A stretch of DNA of 64,000 nt, taken from Sipunculus nudus. Lineage: Eukaryota; Annelida; Sipuncula; Golfingiida; Sipunculidae. Below the pieces are notes generated by a model, which was given only the letters and a program-made list of their open reading frames with translations, did not search any database and was not told the origin of the DNA. This document shows, piece after piece, positions 1 to 12,683 of this stretch (the stretch's first letter is position 1; every line of letters begins with the position of its first letter). Where the stretch lies: the NCBI GenBank assembly GCA_026874595.1, contig CM049308.1:36946027-37010026 (forward strand). The letters run 5' to 3'. The translations under genes and the position numbers were made by a program.

Positions 1-366
1 TGGATTTTTCAATTTTGGCCTTGTGAGCAGGATATCTCTAAAAGGATTCATAATAGGAATTTTATTTCTTTGGTGAAGATGCATATCAACAAAATCTCGG
101 TCAAGTTAGAAGATGGGTGACCTTGACCTGCTTTTCAAGGTCACAGAGCTTATAATAGAATAAAACTTAGAAGCTTATTTTCAGGAAGCATTTAATGGAT
201 TGTTATGAGTCATGGTACATACCTCTCCATTTTAAATTTATAACTGAGACATGTACAGATATACATCCATGTGAGAACAGATATTTAGTACTTGTCACTG
301 TTGCCACCTCTAAACACTGTTCTTTTGGCTGAGGGCTTTTGTCAGCTTCTGCTGATATTCTAGTTT
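1..366 (+). mobile_element. F-III Helentron-like element, 3' part
   Basis: The sequence matches the body of the F-III copies near 38.8 kb and 41.7 kb and then runs to a complete 3' end. The inverted terminal motif GGCTGAGGGCT is at 327-337. A hairpin TCAGC/GCTGA (342-346, 351-355) follows, then TATTCTAGTTT at 356-366. The motif is the exact reverse complement of the F-III 5' motif AGCCCTCAGCC at 38387. The 5' half lies outside the window. Directly after it the F-I tandem array begins, so it sits in an array T-run. Confidence 0.7.
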
Positions 367-1552
367 CAGACCTGCAATGAAATTGTCATCTGTTAACAGG
401 GCACAAATCGCAACCACTGGACCTGGAATTTTCAAACTTAATATCCAGGGAGGTCCATGAAAAATCTCCTTGAAAACCTGAAATTAGGTCTCAGTTACCC
501 ATATCCTTTGAGCTATGGGGCTCCAAAATACCCCCCCCCCCCCCAGAATAATGCAAAATTTGATACAAAAGCTCAAGTATCTGAATAACTACTGCATTGA
601 TCACCATGATTCTTTGCATGAATATTAATCGTGGGATATTTCATCACTTCCTGCAGACTGATTGCTCCCACTGTATTTTTTCCAATTTTTACGAAATTTT
701 TTTTTTTTCAGACCTGCAATGAAACTTTCATCTGTTAACAGGGCACAAATCGTAACCGCTGGACCTGGATTTTTCAAACTTAATATCCAGGGAGGTCAAT
801 GAAAAATCTCCTTGAAAACCTTAAATTTGGTCTCTGTTACCCATATCCTTTGAGCTATAGGGGTCTGAAATACCCCCACCCACCCCCCAGAATAATGCAA
901 AATTTGATACAAAAGCTCAAGTATCTGAATAACTACTGCATTGATCACCATGATTCTTTGCATGAATATTAATCGTGGGATGTTTCATCACTTCCTGCAG
1001 ACTGATGGCTCCCCCTGTATTTTTACCAATTTTTACGAAATTTTTTTTATTTTTTCAGACCTGCAATGAAACTGTCATCTGTTTACAGGGCACAAATCGT
1101 AACGGCTGGACCTGGATTTTTCAAACTTAATATCCAGGGAAGTCCATGAAAAATCTCCTTGAAAACCTTAAATTTGGTCTCTGTTACCCATATCCTCTGA
1201 GCTATAGGGCTCGTAAATACCCCCAAGAATAATTGATACAAACAAAAGCTCCAGTATCTGAATAACTAATGGCTTGATAGCTATGATTCTTGGGATATGT
1301 ATTGATCATGGAGTGTTTCATCAGTTCCTGCAGACTGGTGGCACTACCTGTATATTTTTCAAATTTTTACACATTTTTCTTTCTATTTATGAGACCTTCA
1401 AATGAAGTTGTCTCTGCCCAAAACCCACTGAAACCCATTTCTTAGGACTCTCCACAAAATTCATGATTTGTCTGCACTCTGGCAGTCATTTTGCTCATTG
1501 TTTAACATTCCTTGAATTCAGCTGAGCGTCATGGCCCATGGGCCACTAGTTT
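367..1552 (+). mobile_element. F-I Helentron-like element, 3' part with three ~345-bp tandem units
   Basis: Three copies of a unit start at about 367, 710 and 1056 with 'cagacctgcaatg'. Each continues through 'tctgttaacagggcaca', a 'ctctgttacccatatcct' segment, a C-tract, 'tttgatacaaaagct', and a block ending at a degenerate form of the GGTGGCGCCACC palindrome. The 3' end is at about 1518-1552: GCTGAGC, the 14-base palindrome TGGCCCATGGGCCA at 1532-1545, then CTAGTTT. The 5' part is missing because the F-III element lies at its left edge. Confidence 0.7.
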
Positions 1553-1752
1553 ATTGTTCTTGTGGGTACTTGCAAGTTCCATAGCTCGGAGCATATAGGT
1601 CACAGTAACCTGTTTCTGGTTTCCAAGGAGAATTTTCATGGACCTCCCAAGATTTTTAGTAACAGGCATCTAGGGTCAGCAAGGAATGGACGGACGACGG
1701 ACAAAGCACCATACCTATACCTCAGATGATTTACAGTGAGCTGAGCAAAAAA
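1553..1752 (-). mobile_element. F-I element fragment, 5' end, inverted
   Basis: Read on the minus strand, this begins TTTTTGCTCAGCTCAC, continues with the partner arm ATCATCTGAGG and then a GTCCGTCGTCCGTCC stretch. This is the F-I 5' end followed by one short core segment. It abuts the 3' end of the plus-strand F-I on its left, giving a head-to-tail inverted arrangement. About 110 bp of AT-rich DNA separate it from the next F-I. Confidence 0.55.
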
Positions 1753-3373
1753 CTTTTATTGAATTTTAGATGACAATTAATATCATATTTAACTGTACAG
1801 AGGTGGACATTGAATATACTAATGATTAATTTTAATGTTAACTGTTAATATTTAACAGTTCATTTTTAGCTCAGCTGACTGTAAGTCATCTGAGCTATAG
1901 CGATCACCCTTTGTCTGTCTTCTGTCCGTCTGTCCGTTAACAGGGCACAAATTGTAACCGCTAGACCTGGAATCTTCTAACTTGACATCCAGGGAGGTCC
2001 ATGAAAATTCTCCTGTATTTATTTCGTTTTTTACAATTTCTTCCCTATTTTTGAGACCTCTTAAGATGCAGTCATCTGTAAACAAGGCACAAATCCTAAG
2101 GACTGGACCTAGAATCTTCTCTCTTGACTTGCAGGGAGGCCCATGAAAAGTCTCCTTGGAAACCTGGAATTAGGTCTCTGTTACCCATATTCTTTGAGCT
2201 ATGGGGCTTCGAGGTAACCACCCTGAATAATTGAAAATTTGATACAAAAGCTCAAGTATCTGAACAACTGATGCACTGATCACCATGATTCTTTGCATAG
2301 ATATTAATTATGGAGTGTTTCATCATTTTCTGCAGACTGGTGGCGCCATCCATATTTTTTAAAAATTTTTTACGATTTTTTTTTCTCTATTTTTGAGACC
2401 TTAAAAGATGCAGTCATCTGTTATCAGGGAACAAATCATAAGAACTGGACCTAGAATCTTCTCTCTCAATATGCATGGAGGCCCATGAAAAGTCTCTGAA
2501 GAAACCTGGAATAAGGTCTCTGTTACCCATATTCTTCGAGCTATGGGGCTGCGAAAAACCCCCTAGAATAAAGGAAAATTTGATACAAAGCTCCAGTATC
2601 TGAACAACTAATGCATTGATAACTATGATATTTTGCATGGATATTGGTCATGGAATGTTTCATCACTTACTGCAGGCTGGTGGCGCCACCTGTATTTTAA
2701 TCTATTTTTACTATTTTTTTTCTCTTTTTTTGAGACCTCTTAAGATGTGTTCATCTGTTAACAGGGCACAAATTCTAAGGACTGGACCTAGAATCTACTC
2801 TCTAAATATGCAGGGAGATCCATGAAAAGTCTCCTTTGAAACCAAAAATTTATTGTCTGTTACCCATATTCTTTGAGCTATGGGGCTCTGAAGTAACCCC
2901 CCTGAATAATGGAAAATTTGATACAAAAGCTCTAGTATCTGAACAACTAATGCATAGATAATCATGATTTTTGGCATGGATATTGGTCATGGAATGTTTC
3001 ATCACTTTCTGCAGACTGGTGGCGCCACTCATGTTTTTTTTTTTAATTTTTCAGATTTTTTTTCTCTATTTTTGAGACCTCTTAAGATGCGGTCATCTGT
3101 TAACAGGGCACAAATCCTAAGGACTGAGCCCAGAATCTTCTCTCTTGACATGCAGGGAGGCCCATGAAAAGTCTCCTTATAAACCTGGAATAAGGTCTCT
3201 CTTACCCATATTCTCCGAGCTATGGGGCTCTGAAATACCCCCCCATATAATGGAAAATTTGATACAAAGATCAAGTATCTGTACAACTATTGCATTGATC
3301 ACCATGATTCTTTGCATGGATATTGATCATGGAGTGATCATCAGTTTTTGCAGACAGGTGGCGCTACCTGTAT

Positions 3374-6012
3374 TTTTTAGCGAAACTGTGAGCTTATGGG
3401 AAGCTTCACTTAGCCATTTTCCTGTATTTTCCTATATGAGTTAAAACCTGCAAAACATTTTTGAAGGACACAACTGAGGCTAATTTGTTTAATATTTAAC
3501 AACGACTGGAGCTAGCATCATGAAATTCAATGCAAAACATTAGCCATCTGAAAAACTGCATTTTCTCATATTTTACAGAGAAAAAGCTAAAAAATTGTTA
3601 AAAATCTTCTCCTCAAAAATGGTCAAGCCAAATTGTTCAATATTTCACAGAAATAATCTCTTATACCCTCTCGCTCAAGTTTGTTCAAATGGTTAAATTT
3701 GGGTGAATTTTGGCCGAGTTACAGGAAGTTGAACTTAGTCATCTGTCCAAAAAAGCATACTAAAATGATAATCTTAGAAACGGCCGGAGCTATCATCATC
3801 AAATTTTATGCCAGTGTAGGTCACATGAGTCATTATGAAATTCAGGTATAGGTGGCGCCACCTGCCTTGACCTGTTTTTGTACTGGGGTCATTGGTCATC
3901 TGTATATTAACCAATTATTTCTCAGGAATAGCAGGAGGCACCATCCCCAGATATTATACAATAATCTGTGACATATCAAATGTTGTGGGATTCAGTTTAT
4001 TTTTTGTTATCTGCATTTACTTAAATTTTATAGGGAAAAGGCTGAAAAACCTTTAAAAGTCTTCTTCTTGTAAACAGTCCAGCCAAATACTTTACAGAAA
4101 TGATCCCAGAGGCAAGCCTTCTTAAGTTTTTTCAAATGGTTTGCATTTGATGAATTTTAGTGGAGTTACACAAATTTGAATTTAGTTATTTGGCCAAGTA
4201 AGCATACTGACATAGTAATCTCAGAAATGACAGAACCTAGCATTACCAAGTATTGTGCAAATGTTAGTCACATGACTCATATTTGAAGTTGCAGATTTTG
4301 TGGTGCCACCTACATTGACCTGTTTTTTATGGGCAAAAACCTCATAATTTTAACCTCTTTCAGCTTATAATGTTTATGATGAAACTGTCAAGTTGAATCA
4401 TTCAATTTTTCAGAAGAATTATCCAAGGACATGGTTCTTTCAATCATATAAGAATAGATTGAGTTTGTTGATTTTTGGTTGAGTCATGAAAAGCTTAAGT
4501 TGGTCTTATGGCCATTATTATGTCTATTTCAAAATGAGGACTGCAACAGTGTTCTTCAACAAAATTGTTGTTTCAATTATGACGTCTTTAACATTGCACA
4601 AAAATTATTCTTAGGTGGCCTTTGTTCAAGTTTACTTGAATGATTTTTGGCAGAATTATTGGACCTTTAACAATGAAAGAACTGCATCTTTTTTTATTCT
4701 AGATATTTTTGGTAAAAAAAAGGTTATGAATATGTCAGCTTGAAAAAAGCATTTTAGCCAGAGTCTTTCAGTATGTGTAAACAGATTTACCAACAGGCAA
4801 AGATTATGTCTGTATCATTAAATAGGTTGAGAAACTGCCAACTGTTTCAGATTTGGCAACAGATCAAGGGTTCATTCAGTGCAGCCAGATATAGGTAAAG
4901 AGTTCAATCAGTGCAGCCAAGCACAATGCATGTGATCACCGCATGGTTGTCATGTGAAGACCTCATGGGCAGCATGTGATCACCTCATGGGCAGCATGTG
5001 ATCACCGCATGAGTATCATGTGATCACCTCATGTGTGTCATGCCCCTCAGGGCTTCATGTGAAGCCAATCTGTGAGCTTATGCAATGATGTGGCTACTAT
5101 TTCAGATTTGGCAACAGGCCAAAGGTCAGTCTGGATCTATTTATAGCTTCAGCAGATTGCCAACTGTATCAGATTAGGTAACAGGTCAAGAGTTCACTCA
5201 GTGCAGCCAGGTATAGGTCAGGAGTTCACTCGGTGCAATAGCTGCATTCTATTTATAGCCTTGACAGACTGCCCACTGTGGAAGATTATGCAACAGGTCA
5301 AGAGGTCACTCAGTGCAGCCAGGTACAGGTCAAAAGTTCACTCAGTCTAGCCAGGTGCAGGTCAAGAGTTCACTTAGTGCAGTATCCTGAGCTAGCAATT
5401 TGTCACAGTTCACTTGGGGCAACTGCCTTTCTTACCTAAGCCTGGTCAGCCCTATGCATCAGACTCAAGGTAAGTCTGATGTACTGGCCTGATATTTTGG
5501 CCTGTTTATGTGTCTTTGATGGCTTTCTCGTTCATAAGACAGGTGTTGCCACCAACAATGACTACAATGACCACCTACAAATACAGTGTATTTGCCTGCT
5601 TATTTCTAAAGAGGAATTTGATATATCAGCCTGAAATTGGGCATATATATACTTATCGAATAGCTTTGTCGTATGCAAGACTGATGGTGCCACCTACAAA
5701 TAATTTTTGGACAGTGTGTGTCCCTGCTTATTTTCAGGAGGGGTTTGATATGTCAGTCTAAAATTGGGCATATGTATATATCTCTGATAACTTTGTTGTA
5801 TACAAGACTGGCGGTGCCAGCTACAATCATTTTTGTTTTGTGTGCACCCATGCCAGAATTTCAGCAGTAATGTTTGTGTAATTTTCTTGTTCAAAATGTT
5901 TAGTACTTGCATTGTTCATATACATGAGAAGTAATGGTCCAGCATGGAAGCATTATACCTGGTGTATTTCCCAATGCACAGGTTCGCATTAGGCCTGTAG
6001 GCCTTGGTTTTT
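3374..6012 (+). mobile_element. F-II element nested inside an F-I array
   Basis: The 5' end is TTTTTTAGCGAAACTGTG (motif 3379-3390), a one-base variant of GCGAACCTGTG. The 3' end has the inverted motif CACAGGTTCGC at 5977-5987, the hairpin AGGCCTGTAGGCCT at 5991-6004, then TGGTTTT. The body has blocks also found in the copies at 20 kb and 60 kb: 'gccgagttacaggaggttgaact', a palindrome-bearing block at 3851-3862, 'gtgcagccaggta(c/t)aggtcaagagttcac' repeats (4870-5400), and 'tgaaattgggcatat' units (5590-5830). Removing it rejoins the F-I unit 'cctgtattttt...ttacaatttttac', a clean T-run insertion. Confidence 0.68.
4926..5043 (+). repeat. Short tandem repeat, ~25-bp unit containing TGATCA
   Basis: About five copies of a unit like 'catgtgatcacctcatgggcag' occur in a row with a few substitutions. 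It lies inside the F-II element and is absent from the F-II copies at 20 kb and 60 kb, so it probably expanded locally in this copy. Confidence 0.7.
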
Positions 6013-6824
6013 TGGGGTTTTTTTTACAATTTTTACTATTTTTGAGACCTTAAAAGATGCGGTTATATTTTAACAGGGCACAAATCGTAACCACTGGACC
6101 TAAAATCATCTATCATGACATGCAAGGAGGCCCATTAAAAGTCTCTTCAGAAACCTGGAATTAGGTCTCTGTTACCCATAACCTCTTAGCTATAGGGCTT
6201 TGAAGTACACCCAAGAACAACTAAAAATTTGATACAAAAGCTCTAGTATCTGTACAAATTGTACATTGAGTGCCATGATTCTTTGCATGCATTTTCATCA
6301 TGGAGTGTTTCATCAGTTCTTGCAGACTGGTGGTGTCACCTGGATTTTTTCCAATTTTATGCATTTTCTCTCTATTTTTGAGACCTTCAAAGATGTGGCC
6401 ATCTGTTATCAGGACAGGGTGGTCAATGAAAAATATCCTTGGAAACCTGAAATTAGGTCTCAGTTACACATATTCTCTGAGCTATGGGGCTTATAAGCAC
6501 CCCTAGCATAATTGAAAATTTGATACCAAAGCAGGACACAAATTATAACCATTGGACCTAGAATCTTCCAACTTAAAATCCATGGAGGTCCATGAAAAAT
6601 CTCCTTGGAAACATGAAATTAGGTCTCTGTTACCCACAATCTTTGGGCAATGGGGCTTATAAGCACACCTCAAAATATTTGAAAATTGATACCAAAGTAG
6701 AGCACAAATGATAACCATTGGACCAAGAATCTTCTCACTTGGCATCCTGAGAATTCCTCAGGAAAAAGTTCTCCCTCAAAACCTGAAATTGGGTCACTGT
6801 GACTGTGTGCTTGAGCATCCCAGA

Positions 6825-7136
6825 AGTAATAAAAACGCGATTTTTGTGATTTTCCATATCTCCGGATTTCCGGTGGATTTCCGATACCACCGTATGGATT
6901 GTTGTGTTCGCCCCAAACCGTGCGGGTAATTGCTAGTAATAACTAATACGAGGCACTCTCCATGGCTTGGTTGTTGGCACTCAGTAGTCGGTAAGGGTGG
7001 AGGAAACTGGAGGACCCGGGGAAAACCACCGACCTTGGATGGGCCACTATTACCCATTCTCATAGCCACACCAGGAATCGAACCCGGGTTGCCAGCGGAG
7101 AAGGCCAAGCGTTTTACCACTCAGCTGTCCAGGTCC
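6825..7136 (-). mobile_element. tRNA-derived SINE
   Basis: On the minus strand the head (~7136-7065) resembles a tRNA. It has an A-box-like CAGCTGAGTGGTAAAACG and an exact B box GGTTCGATTCC (plus strand 7074-7084), with paired-looking ends. The body follows with 'ggttttccccgggtcctcc' and 'agtttcctccaccc', a motif like the conserved middle domain of widespread animal SINEs (Meta-SINE type, recalled rather than searched). The 3' region ends near 6825 in a T/A-rich stretch. It interrupts the tail of an F-I element. Target-site duplications were not resolved. Confidence 0.65.
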
Positions 7137-7213
7137 GTATTAGTTTCCTGTGAAAGGACATATTGTCAACATGTCAGTCGGCTGAGTGTCATGACCCAAG
7201 GGTCACATGTTAG

Positions 7214-8020
7214 GATTAAGTTTTAGTTTATGTCTTGTTATAGGTGCTCCTTTTATTGTGTGACACGGCCGTAACTCATGTTGTTGTTGCACTTTATGTT
7301 TAATCCATACTAGTTGAAATCTTGTTGTCATGCTGGCGGGGGGTTTTCATGCCTAACAGTCTAAATATAACCTTTTTGATCAATTGTGTAAATTAGAGAA
7401 AATATAAGCTTAAATTTTAAAAAAATCAACAAAAATTAATTCCATTTTGACCTTGGCAAATTGCTCTCCATGAAGCTGTATTGATTTGATTTTCATATTC
7501 TGTATAATCATAGGGATTTAAGGTTACAGATTCTGATTTTTAAGTGATTGCCCAAAAACTGGACAAGTTTAAGAAATTTTAAAAGAAGCCATACTTTATT
7601 TAACTGTATCACCTGCTGGTCACTATAAAGGTCCAGAGTGCATTCCAGGCAAGCTTCAATTGGAAGCCCAAGCACTCCTGGCCATGATACAGGGGCTTGG
7701 CCACAACAAATAATAGAGTCAGATGCCTGCATGGTAACCCAGAAAACACACCCCCCCCCCCTCAGTTGATAGCACATTTTGTAACAATACAAGAGATGTA
7801 ATAGATAGCTTTCAGAGTAAAATTAATATATTCTAGGACTGTTAATACATTTTGATGTTTGATATTACATGTGGCCGGTTGACCTCATTCACTCATCTTC
7901 CACTGAGTGATTAATTGCTAAAGGTGTATAAATCACATTTTTGTAATAATGCAGCATCAGTGTGCAGATACTGCAGATGATATGATAAAGGAACAACTTT
8001 TTTCTTTTTATCAACATTTA
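7214..8020. other. Unassigned AT-rich sequence
   Basis: No gene, splice-bounded exon or recognisable element was seen. It has a short C-tract near 7750. Open frames here are short and not protein-like. Confidence 0.5.
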
Positions 8021-8900
8021 TTAGCAAACCTGTGAGCTTATGCGATGATGCTGCGTGTACCAACCATGGCTGGCTGTCCGCCATCCATGGCTGTAAGTCA
8101 GAAACCATCGGAGCTAGCAGCTCCAAATAACATGTAAAAATTAGTCATATGTGAAACTTGGCTCAGAAACAGCTGGAGCTATCATCATCAAATTTTATGT
8201 TAATGTTGGTCACATGAGTCATATCTGAAATTGAGGTATTGGTGGCACCATCTGCCTTATTCTTTTTGTACGGGGGTCAACAGTGCCCGAAGCATACAGA
8301 GGGCTACAAAAAACTCTGAAAGTGTATAACCCATTTTGTTTAATATTGCACAGAAATGCTCCTAGGGTAGTGCTTTCTTAAGTTTGTTCAAATGGTCTCT
8401 GTTCAATGACTTTTGGCCGAGTTATGGGATGTTGAATATAGTCAACTGTTATAGCAGCCCATTTCTGCTCAGTGGCTACAAAGATCTTCTTCTCAAAAAT
8501 CACTGGGTCAAATTCTTTAATCTCACACATGAATGATCCTTAAATGTTGATAATTCAGATTGTTCAAATGGTTTTGATTCAATGATTTTCTTAGAATTTA
8601 TACAGAAAAAGTTAAAAAGGATATAAAAATCTTCTCCCCGGAAACTGTCCAGCCAAATTGTCCAATATTTCACAGAAATGATCCCTAGAACAATCTCTGG
8701 CAAATTTGTCTGTATGGCTCCAGTTTGGTGATTTTTGGCCGAGTAACAGGAGGTTTAACTTAGTCATCTGTGCAAAAGCATACTAAACTTAAAATCTCAG
8801 AAACCGTTGGAGCTGTCATCACCAAATTTTATGCCAATGTTTGTCACATGAGTCATATCTGAAATTGGTGGCGCCACCTACATTGATCTGTTTTTAGCTC

Positions 8901-10712
8901 AGCTGATTGTAAGTCATCTGAGTTATAGCGATAACTCTTTGTCTGTCGTCCGTCTGTCTGTCCGTCGTGCCGTCCGTCTGTCCAGAAATTAGGTCTCTGT
9001 TACCCATATCCTTCGAGCTATAGGGCCCCAAGGTACCCCCCAGAATAGTAAAAAATTTCATACAAAAACTTCAATATCTCATTAACTACATCCCTGATGG
9101 TCATGATTTTTGGCACACATATTGATCATGAGATGTTCAATCAGTTCCTGCAGACTGGTGGCGCCACCTAAATTTTTTGATTTTTACTAATAGTTTTACG
9201 AATAGTTTTCTCTATTTTTGAGACCTTTAAAAATGTGAACATCTGTTAACAGGGCACAATCGTAAAGACTGGACCTTTAATCTTCATTCTTGACACATTG
9301 AGAGACCTATGAAATGTCTACATGGAAACCTAAAATTAGGTCTCTGTTACCCATATCCTTTGAGCTGTGGGGCTCCCAATTACCCCCAAGAATAATGAAA
9401 AATTTGATAAAAACAAACTGTAACATCTCAATAACTACAACACTGATGGTCATGATTTTTGGCATACATATTGATCATTAGATGTTCCATCAGTTTCTGC
9501 AGACTGGTGGCGCCACTTGAATTTTTTAATTTTTAACGAATATTTTTCTCTAATTTTGAGACCTTTAAAAATGTGAACATCTGATAACAGGGCACAAATC
9601 GTATGGACTGGACCTAGCATCTTCATTCTTGACACAGTGAGAGACCTATGAAAAGTCTCCATGGAAACCAGAATTTAGGTTTCTGTTACCCATATTCTTT
9701 GAACTATGGGGCCCCAAAGTACCCCCCAGAATAGTCAAAAATTTCATACAAAAACTTCAATATCTCATTAACTACATCACTAATGGTCATGATTTTTGGC
9801 ATACAAAGAGATCATGAGATGTTCCATCAGTTTCTGCAGACTGGTGGCCCTACCTGTATTTTTCGATTCTTTACGAATTGTTTTCTCTGTTTTTTAGGTC
9901 TTTAAAAATGTGAACATCTGTTAACAGGGCACAAATCGTTAAGACTGGACATAGAATCTTCATTCTTGACACATTGAGAGACCTATGATAAGTCTCCATG
10001 GAAACCTGAAATAAAGACTCTGTTTCCCATATCCTTTGAGCTGTGGGGCTCCCAATTACCCCCCCCCCCCCCAGAATAATGAAAAATTAGATAAAAACAA
10101 ACTGCAACATCTCAATAACTACAACACTGATGGTCATGATTTTTGGCATACATTTTGATCAAGAGGTGATTCATCAGTTTCTGCAGACTAGTGGCAGCAC
10201 CTGTATTTGTTCAGTTTTTTTTCCGAATTTTTTTCTCTATTTTTGAGTCCTTTAAAGATATGAACATCTGTTAACAGGGCCCAAATCATAACAACATGAC
10301 CTAGAATCTTCATTCTTGACACAGTGAGAGACCTATGAAAAGTCTCCATGGAAACCTGAAATTAGGTCTCTGTTACCCATATCCTTTGAGCTATGGCACT
10401 CTAAAGTACAGCTCAGAATAATGGAAAATTTGATACAAAAACTGCAGTATCTTAATAACTACAACACTGATGGCCATGATTTTTGGCATACATATTGATC
10501 ATGAGGTGTTCCATCAGTTTCTGCAGACTGGGTGTGCCACCTCTTATTTTTTTTTTCAAATTTAAAAAAATTTGTTTCTCTATTTTGATACAAAAGCTGA
10601 AGTATCTGAACAACTAATGCAGATATCACCATGATTCTTTGCATGCATATTGATCATTAAGTCTTTTTATTATTTTCTGCAGACTGGTGAAGCCACCTGT
10701 ATTTTTTACGCA
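8901..10712 (+). mobile_element. F-I 5' end plus about five ~350-bp core units
   Basis: TTTTTAGCTCAGCTGA is at 8901, its partner arm ends near 8937, and a long gtccgtctgtccgtcgtgcc stretch follows. Core units repeat at about 350 bp, each with 'ttaacagggcaca(a)atcgta', 'tctctgttacccatatcctt', 'ctcaataactac' and a palindrome block (exact at 9157-9168, one mismatch at 9506-9517). No F-I 3' end follows. The array is succeeded at 10713 by an F-Ib 5' end. Confidence 0.65.
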
Positions 10713-11640
10713 TTTTTTAGCTCAGCTGACTATAAGTCATATGAGCTATAGTCGTGGTCCGTCGTCCATCGGTCTGTCCGTAGATGTGGCACGTTTTGAA
10801 ACTGTAAGACCTAGGAATCCAAAATTCGGCATACTGTGAGCTGTCCCCAAGATCTCCTACCAAGCCGAAAACTGGGTCTTTGCGACTTTGTTCCTTTGAG
10901 AAATTAAGGAAAAACCTCAATTTTTAATTAAAAACCTATTTTCACACTTCAGGACTGCCTAATATCCAAACCACCCATCTGTTTTTCCCCATATTTATCA
11001 TAAATATTCCTCTATATAGTTCCTATGTACATGCCAGAAATTAGGTCTGTTTTTTATAATTTTTATTTACTTTATAATTTAAAAAGTTATGGGTCCAAAC
11101 ATATTGCACTTTGTAAAAAATCATTAAAAATATTTGGTCACTTAACACAAAAAATTGTTAAAGCTTGGGACTTTTTTTCAGTAATATAGCTTTAACTAAT
11201 CAAAATTTAATTGTATACCCAAAATTAGTTCAAAATCTTTAAAATGTTTTAAAATATTAGCAAAATATAAAATTGGTACCTTAAATTTTCCCCAAATTTG
11301 ACCATGGCACATTTTTTTCTCGTTAGTATATTTAATTTATTTTTCACAGCAGGGATACATGTGGATTTAATCTGTTGAATTCTGAAATTTGAAAGTTAAG
11401 GCTTAAAAATTATTCTAATTATTGAAGTTTTTCAGATGCTCAAATATATTTGCATTTTGTATATCCAAGACCCCACTCTTGCTCACTACAGCCTTGCCTA
11501 GGTAGCCTTACTAGTGATGCAGCACTGGCAGAACACCCCTGCTGTAATAAACATATACTTATTCTCATGGGCATCTCTTGGATTACTTCTTGAATTAATA
11601 TTTCGAGAAATATTTGTGCACATTGGATCAAAAACAGCTT
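10713..11640 (+). mobile_element. F-Ib element, 5' part
   Basis: It has the F-I hairpin end (TAGCTCAGCTGAC / GTCATATGAGCTA), a short GTCCGTC stretch, then the F-Ib body 'tggcacgttttgaaactgtaagacctagg'. It closely parallels 30799-31550, including 'caagatctcctaccaagccg' and 'cacttcaggactgcctaatatc'. The 3' limit is uncertain. A G-tract lies at ~11706. Confidence 0.6.
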
Positions 11641-12081
11641 TTAAAGAAATACAGTTGACAATAACAAACCATGTATTGCAATATAATTGGTGATGGTGGT
11701 GATTGGGGGGGGGGGGGTCTCTTGTTTACATGCAAAAATGTAAGTTTAGACTTTTCTAGCTTATACACTGTTTTTTTAAGAACTGTTTAAATGATTGGTT
11801 TAAACTTTACAAGAATTGTTCTATGGTATTGTTGTGTCAGTTTTACTATGGTATTGTTCTGTCAGTTTTATAAGAATAGATTGGGTAAATGCAGCTTTAA
11901 AAAAGCAGTGTAGCCAATTGAAAAAAGGCTTTCAGTGTTTGAAAACAGATTTGGCAGCATGGCAGGATTCAACATGTCAAGTCAAGAGGTCCATCAATGC
12001 ACCCAGGTGCAGTCCAGACATCACCATGGCAACTGACCTGGCTCTGCCTTGTGTCCAGATTCAGTCTAGATGTCTAGATGA

Positions 12082-12095
12082 TGTGTCTAGACACA
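12082..12095. repeat. 14-base perfect palindrome in a CTAG-rich patch
   Basis: TGTGTCTAGACACA is a perfect palindrome inside a run with four further (T)GTCTAGA-like copies at 12063-12106. It sits within F-II core sequence. Confidence 0.6.
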
Positions 12096-12683
12096 ATGTC
12101 TAGACGTCAATAACCTGCCAACTGTGTCAGATTTTACAATAGGTCAAGTTTAGCTCTGTATCTATAAATAACTTTGGCAGACTGCCAACCATTTCAGATT
12201 TGCCAAAAGGTCAAGTTTCAGTCTGTAAGAGCCAATGGTAAGTTTCAGTCTGTAAGAGGCAGTGGTGCATGTGGCACATTAGGTACCCTTGACCTGGGGA
12301 AAGCTTAGCCTCCATTGCCAGAATGCATGAATAGGGGTGACTCAATACCAAGGCTTAAAGAGGAACTTGTTCTTAGATTTTATGGGAAAAGCTAAAAAAA
12401 CATTTTAAAATGTTCTTCTAAGAAACCATACTGCCAAATTGCCCGTTCATCTGTCCCAGTATCCCTCCCTGGCAAAAAGAACATATCCAAAATATCCTGA
12501 CTGATACATCCTAGTTTTAAAATGTCCTAGTCCGAAAGTGCAGGTTCAAAATGTCCATTTGGCTTAAATCATAATGACTAAGGTAGATATGCAGGACATG
12601 AGAGGATCAATATTAAATTTTTAAATAAACATTCATACTCCCAAACTTTGCACAGGTTTGCATTAGGCCTGAAGGCCTTGTTA

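Larger units (their letters stand above)
1863..7213 (+). mobile_element. F-I element, full length but interrupted by F-II and a SINE
   Basis: The 5' end TTTTTAGC is at 1863. Hairpin arms TAGCTCAGCTGAC (1867-1879) and GTCATCTGAGCTA (1885-1897) flank the loop TGTAA. A gtctgtccgtctgtccg microsatellite-like stretch comes next, then about four core units up to 3373. An F-II (3374-6012) splits a unit at a T-run, and the array resumes at ~6013. The tail is itself split by a minus-strand SINE (~6825-7136). The 3' end, GGCTGAGTGTCATGACCC then GGGTCAC, is at 7180-7213. Order of events inferred from nesting: F-I first, then F-II and the SINE. Confidence 0.68.
8021..12683 (+). mobile_element. F-II element, composite, split by F-I and F-Ib
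   Basis: The 5' end TTAGCAAACCTGTG is at 8021-8034. The F-II body follows to 8900, with an exact palindrome at 8877-8888. It is then interrupted by an F-I (8901) and an F-Ib (10713). F-II-like core resumes by about 11860 ('cagtgtttgaaaacagatttggcag', as at 4740-4860). It reaches a 3' end at 12651-12682: CACAGGTTTGC, then AGGCCTGAAGGCCTTGTT. That these two ends belong to one original insertion is inferred from order and orientation. Confidence 0.5.

Noticed and set aside
2616-3444. Series of 60-99-codon frames on both strands
   Set aside because: All are readings of F-I tandem units; the same text recurs out of frame in neighbouring units.
7065-7136. Functional tRNA gene on the minus strand
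   Set aside because: The B box is good, but the anticodon arm is irregular and the sequence runs on into a SINE body, so it is a SINE head.
366-10712. CRISPR-like array (regular repeats and spacers)
   Set aside because: Units are ~345 bp of fully repeated sequence without short direct repeats and unique spacers. The genome is eukaryotic.
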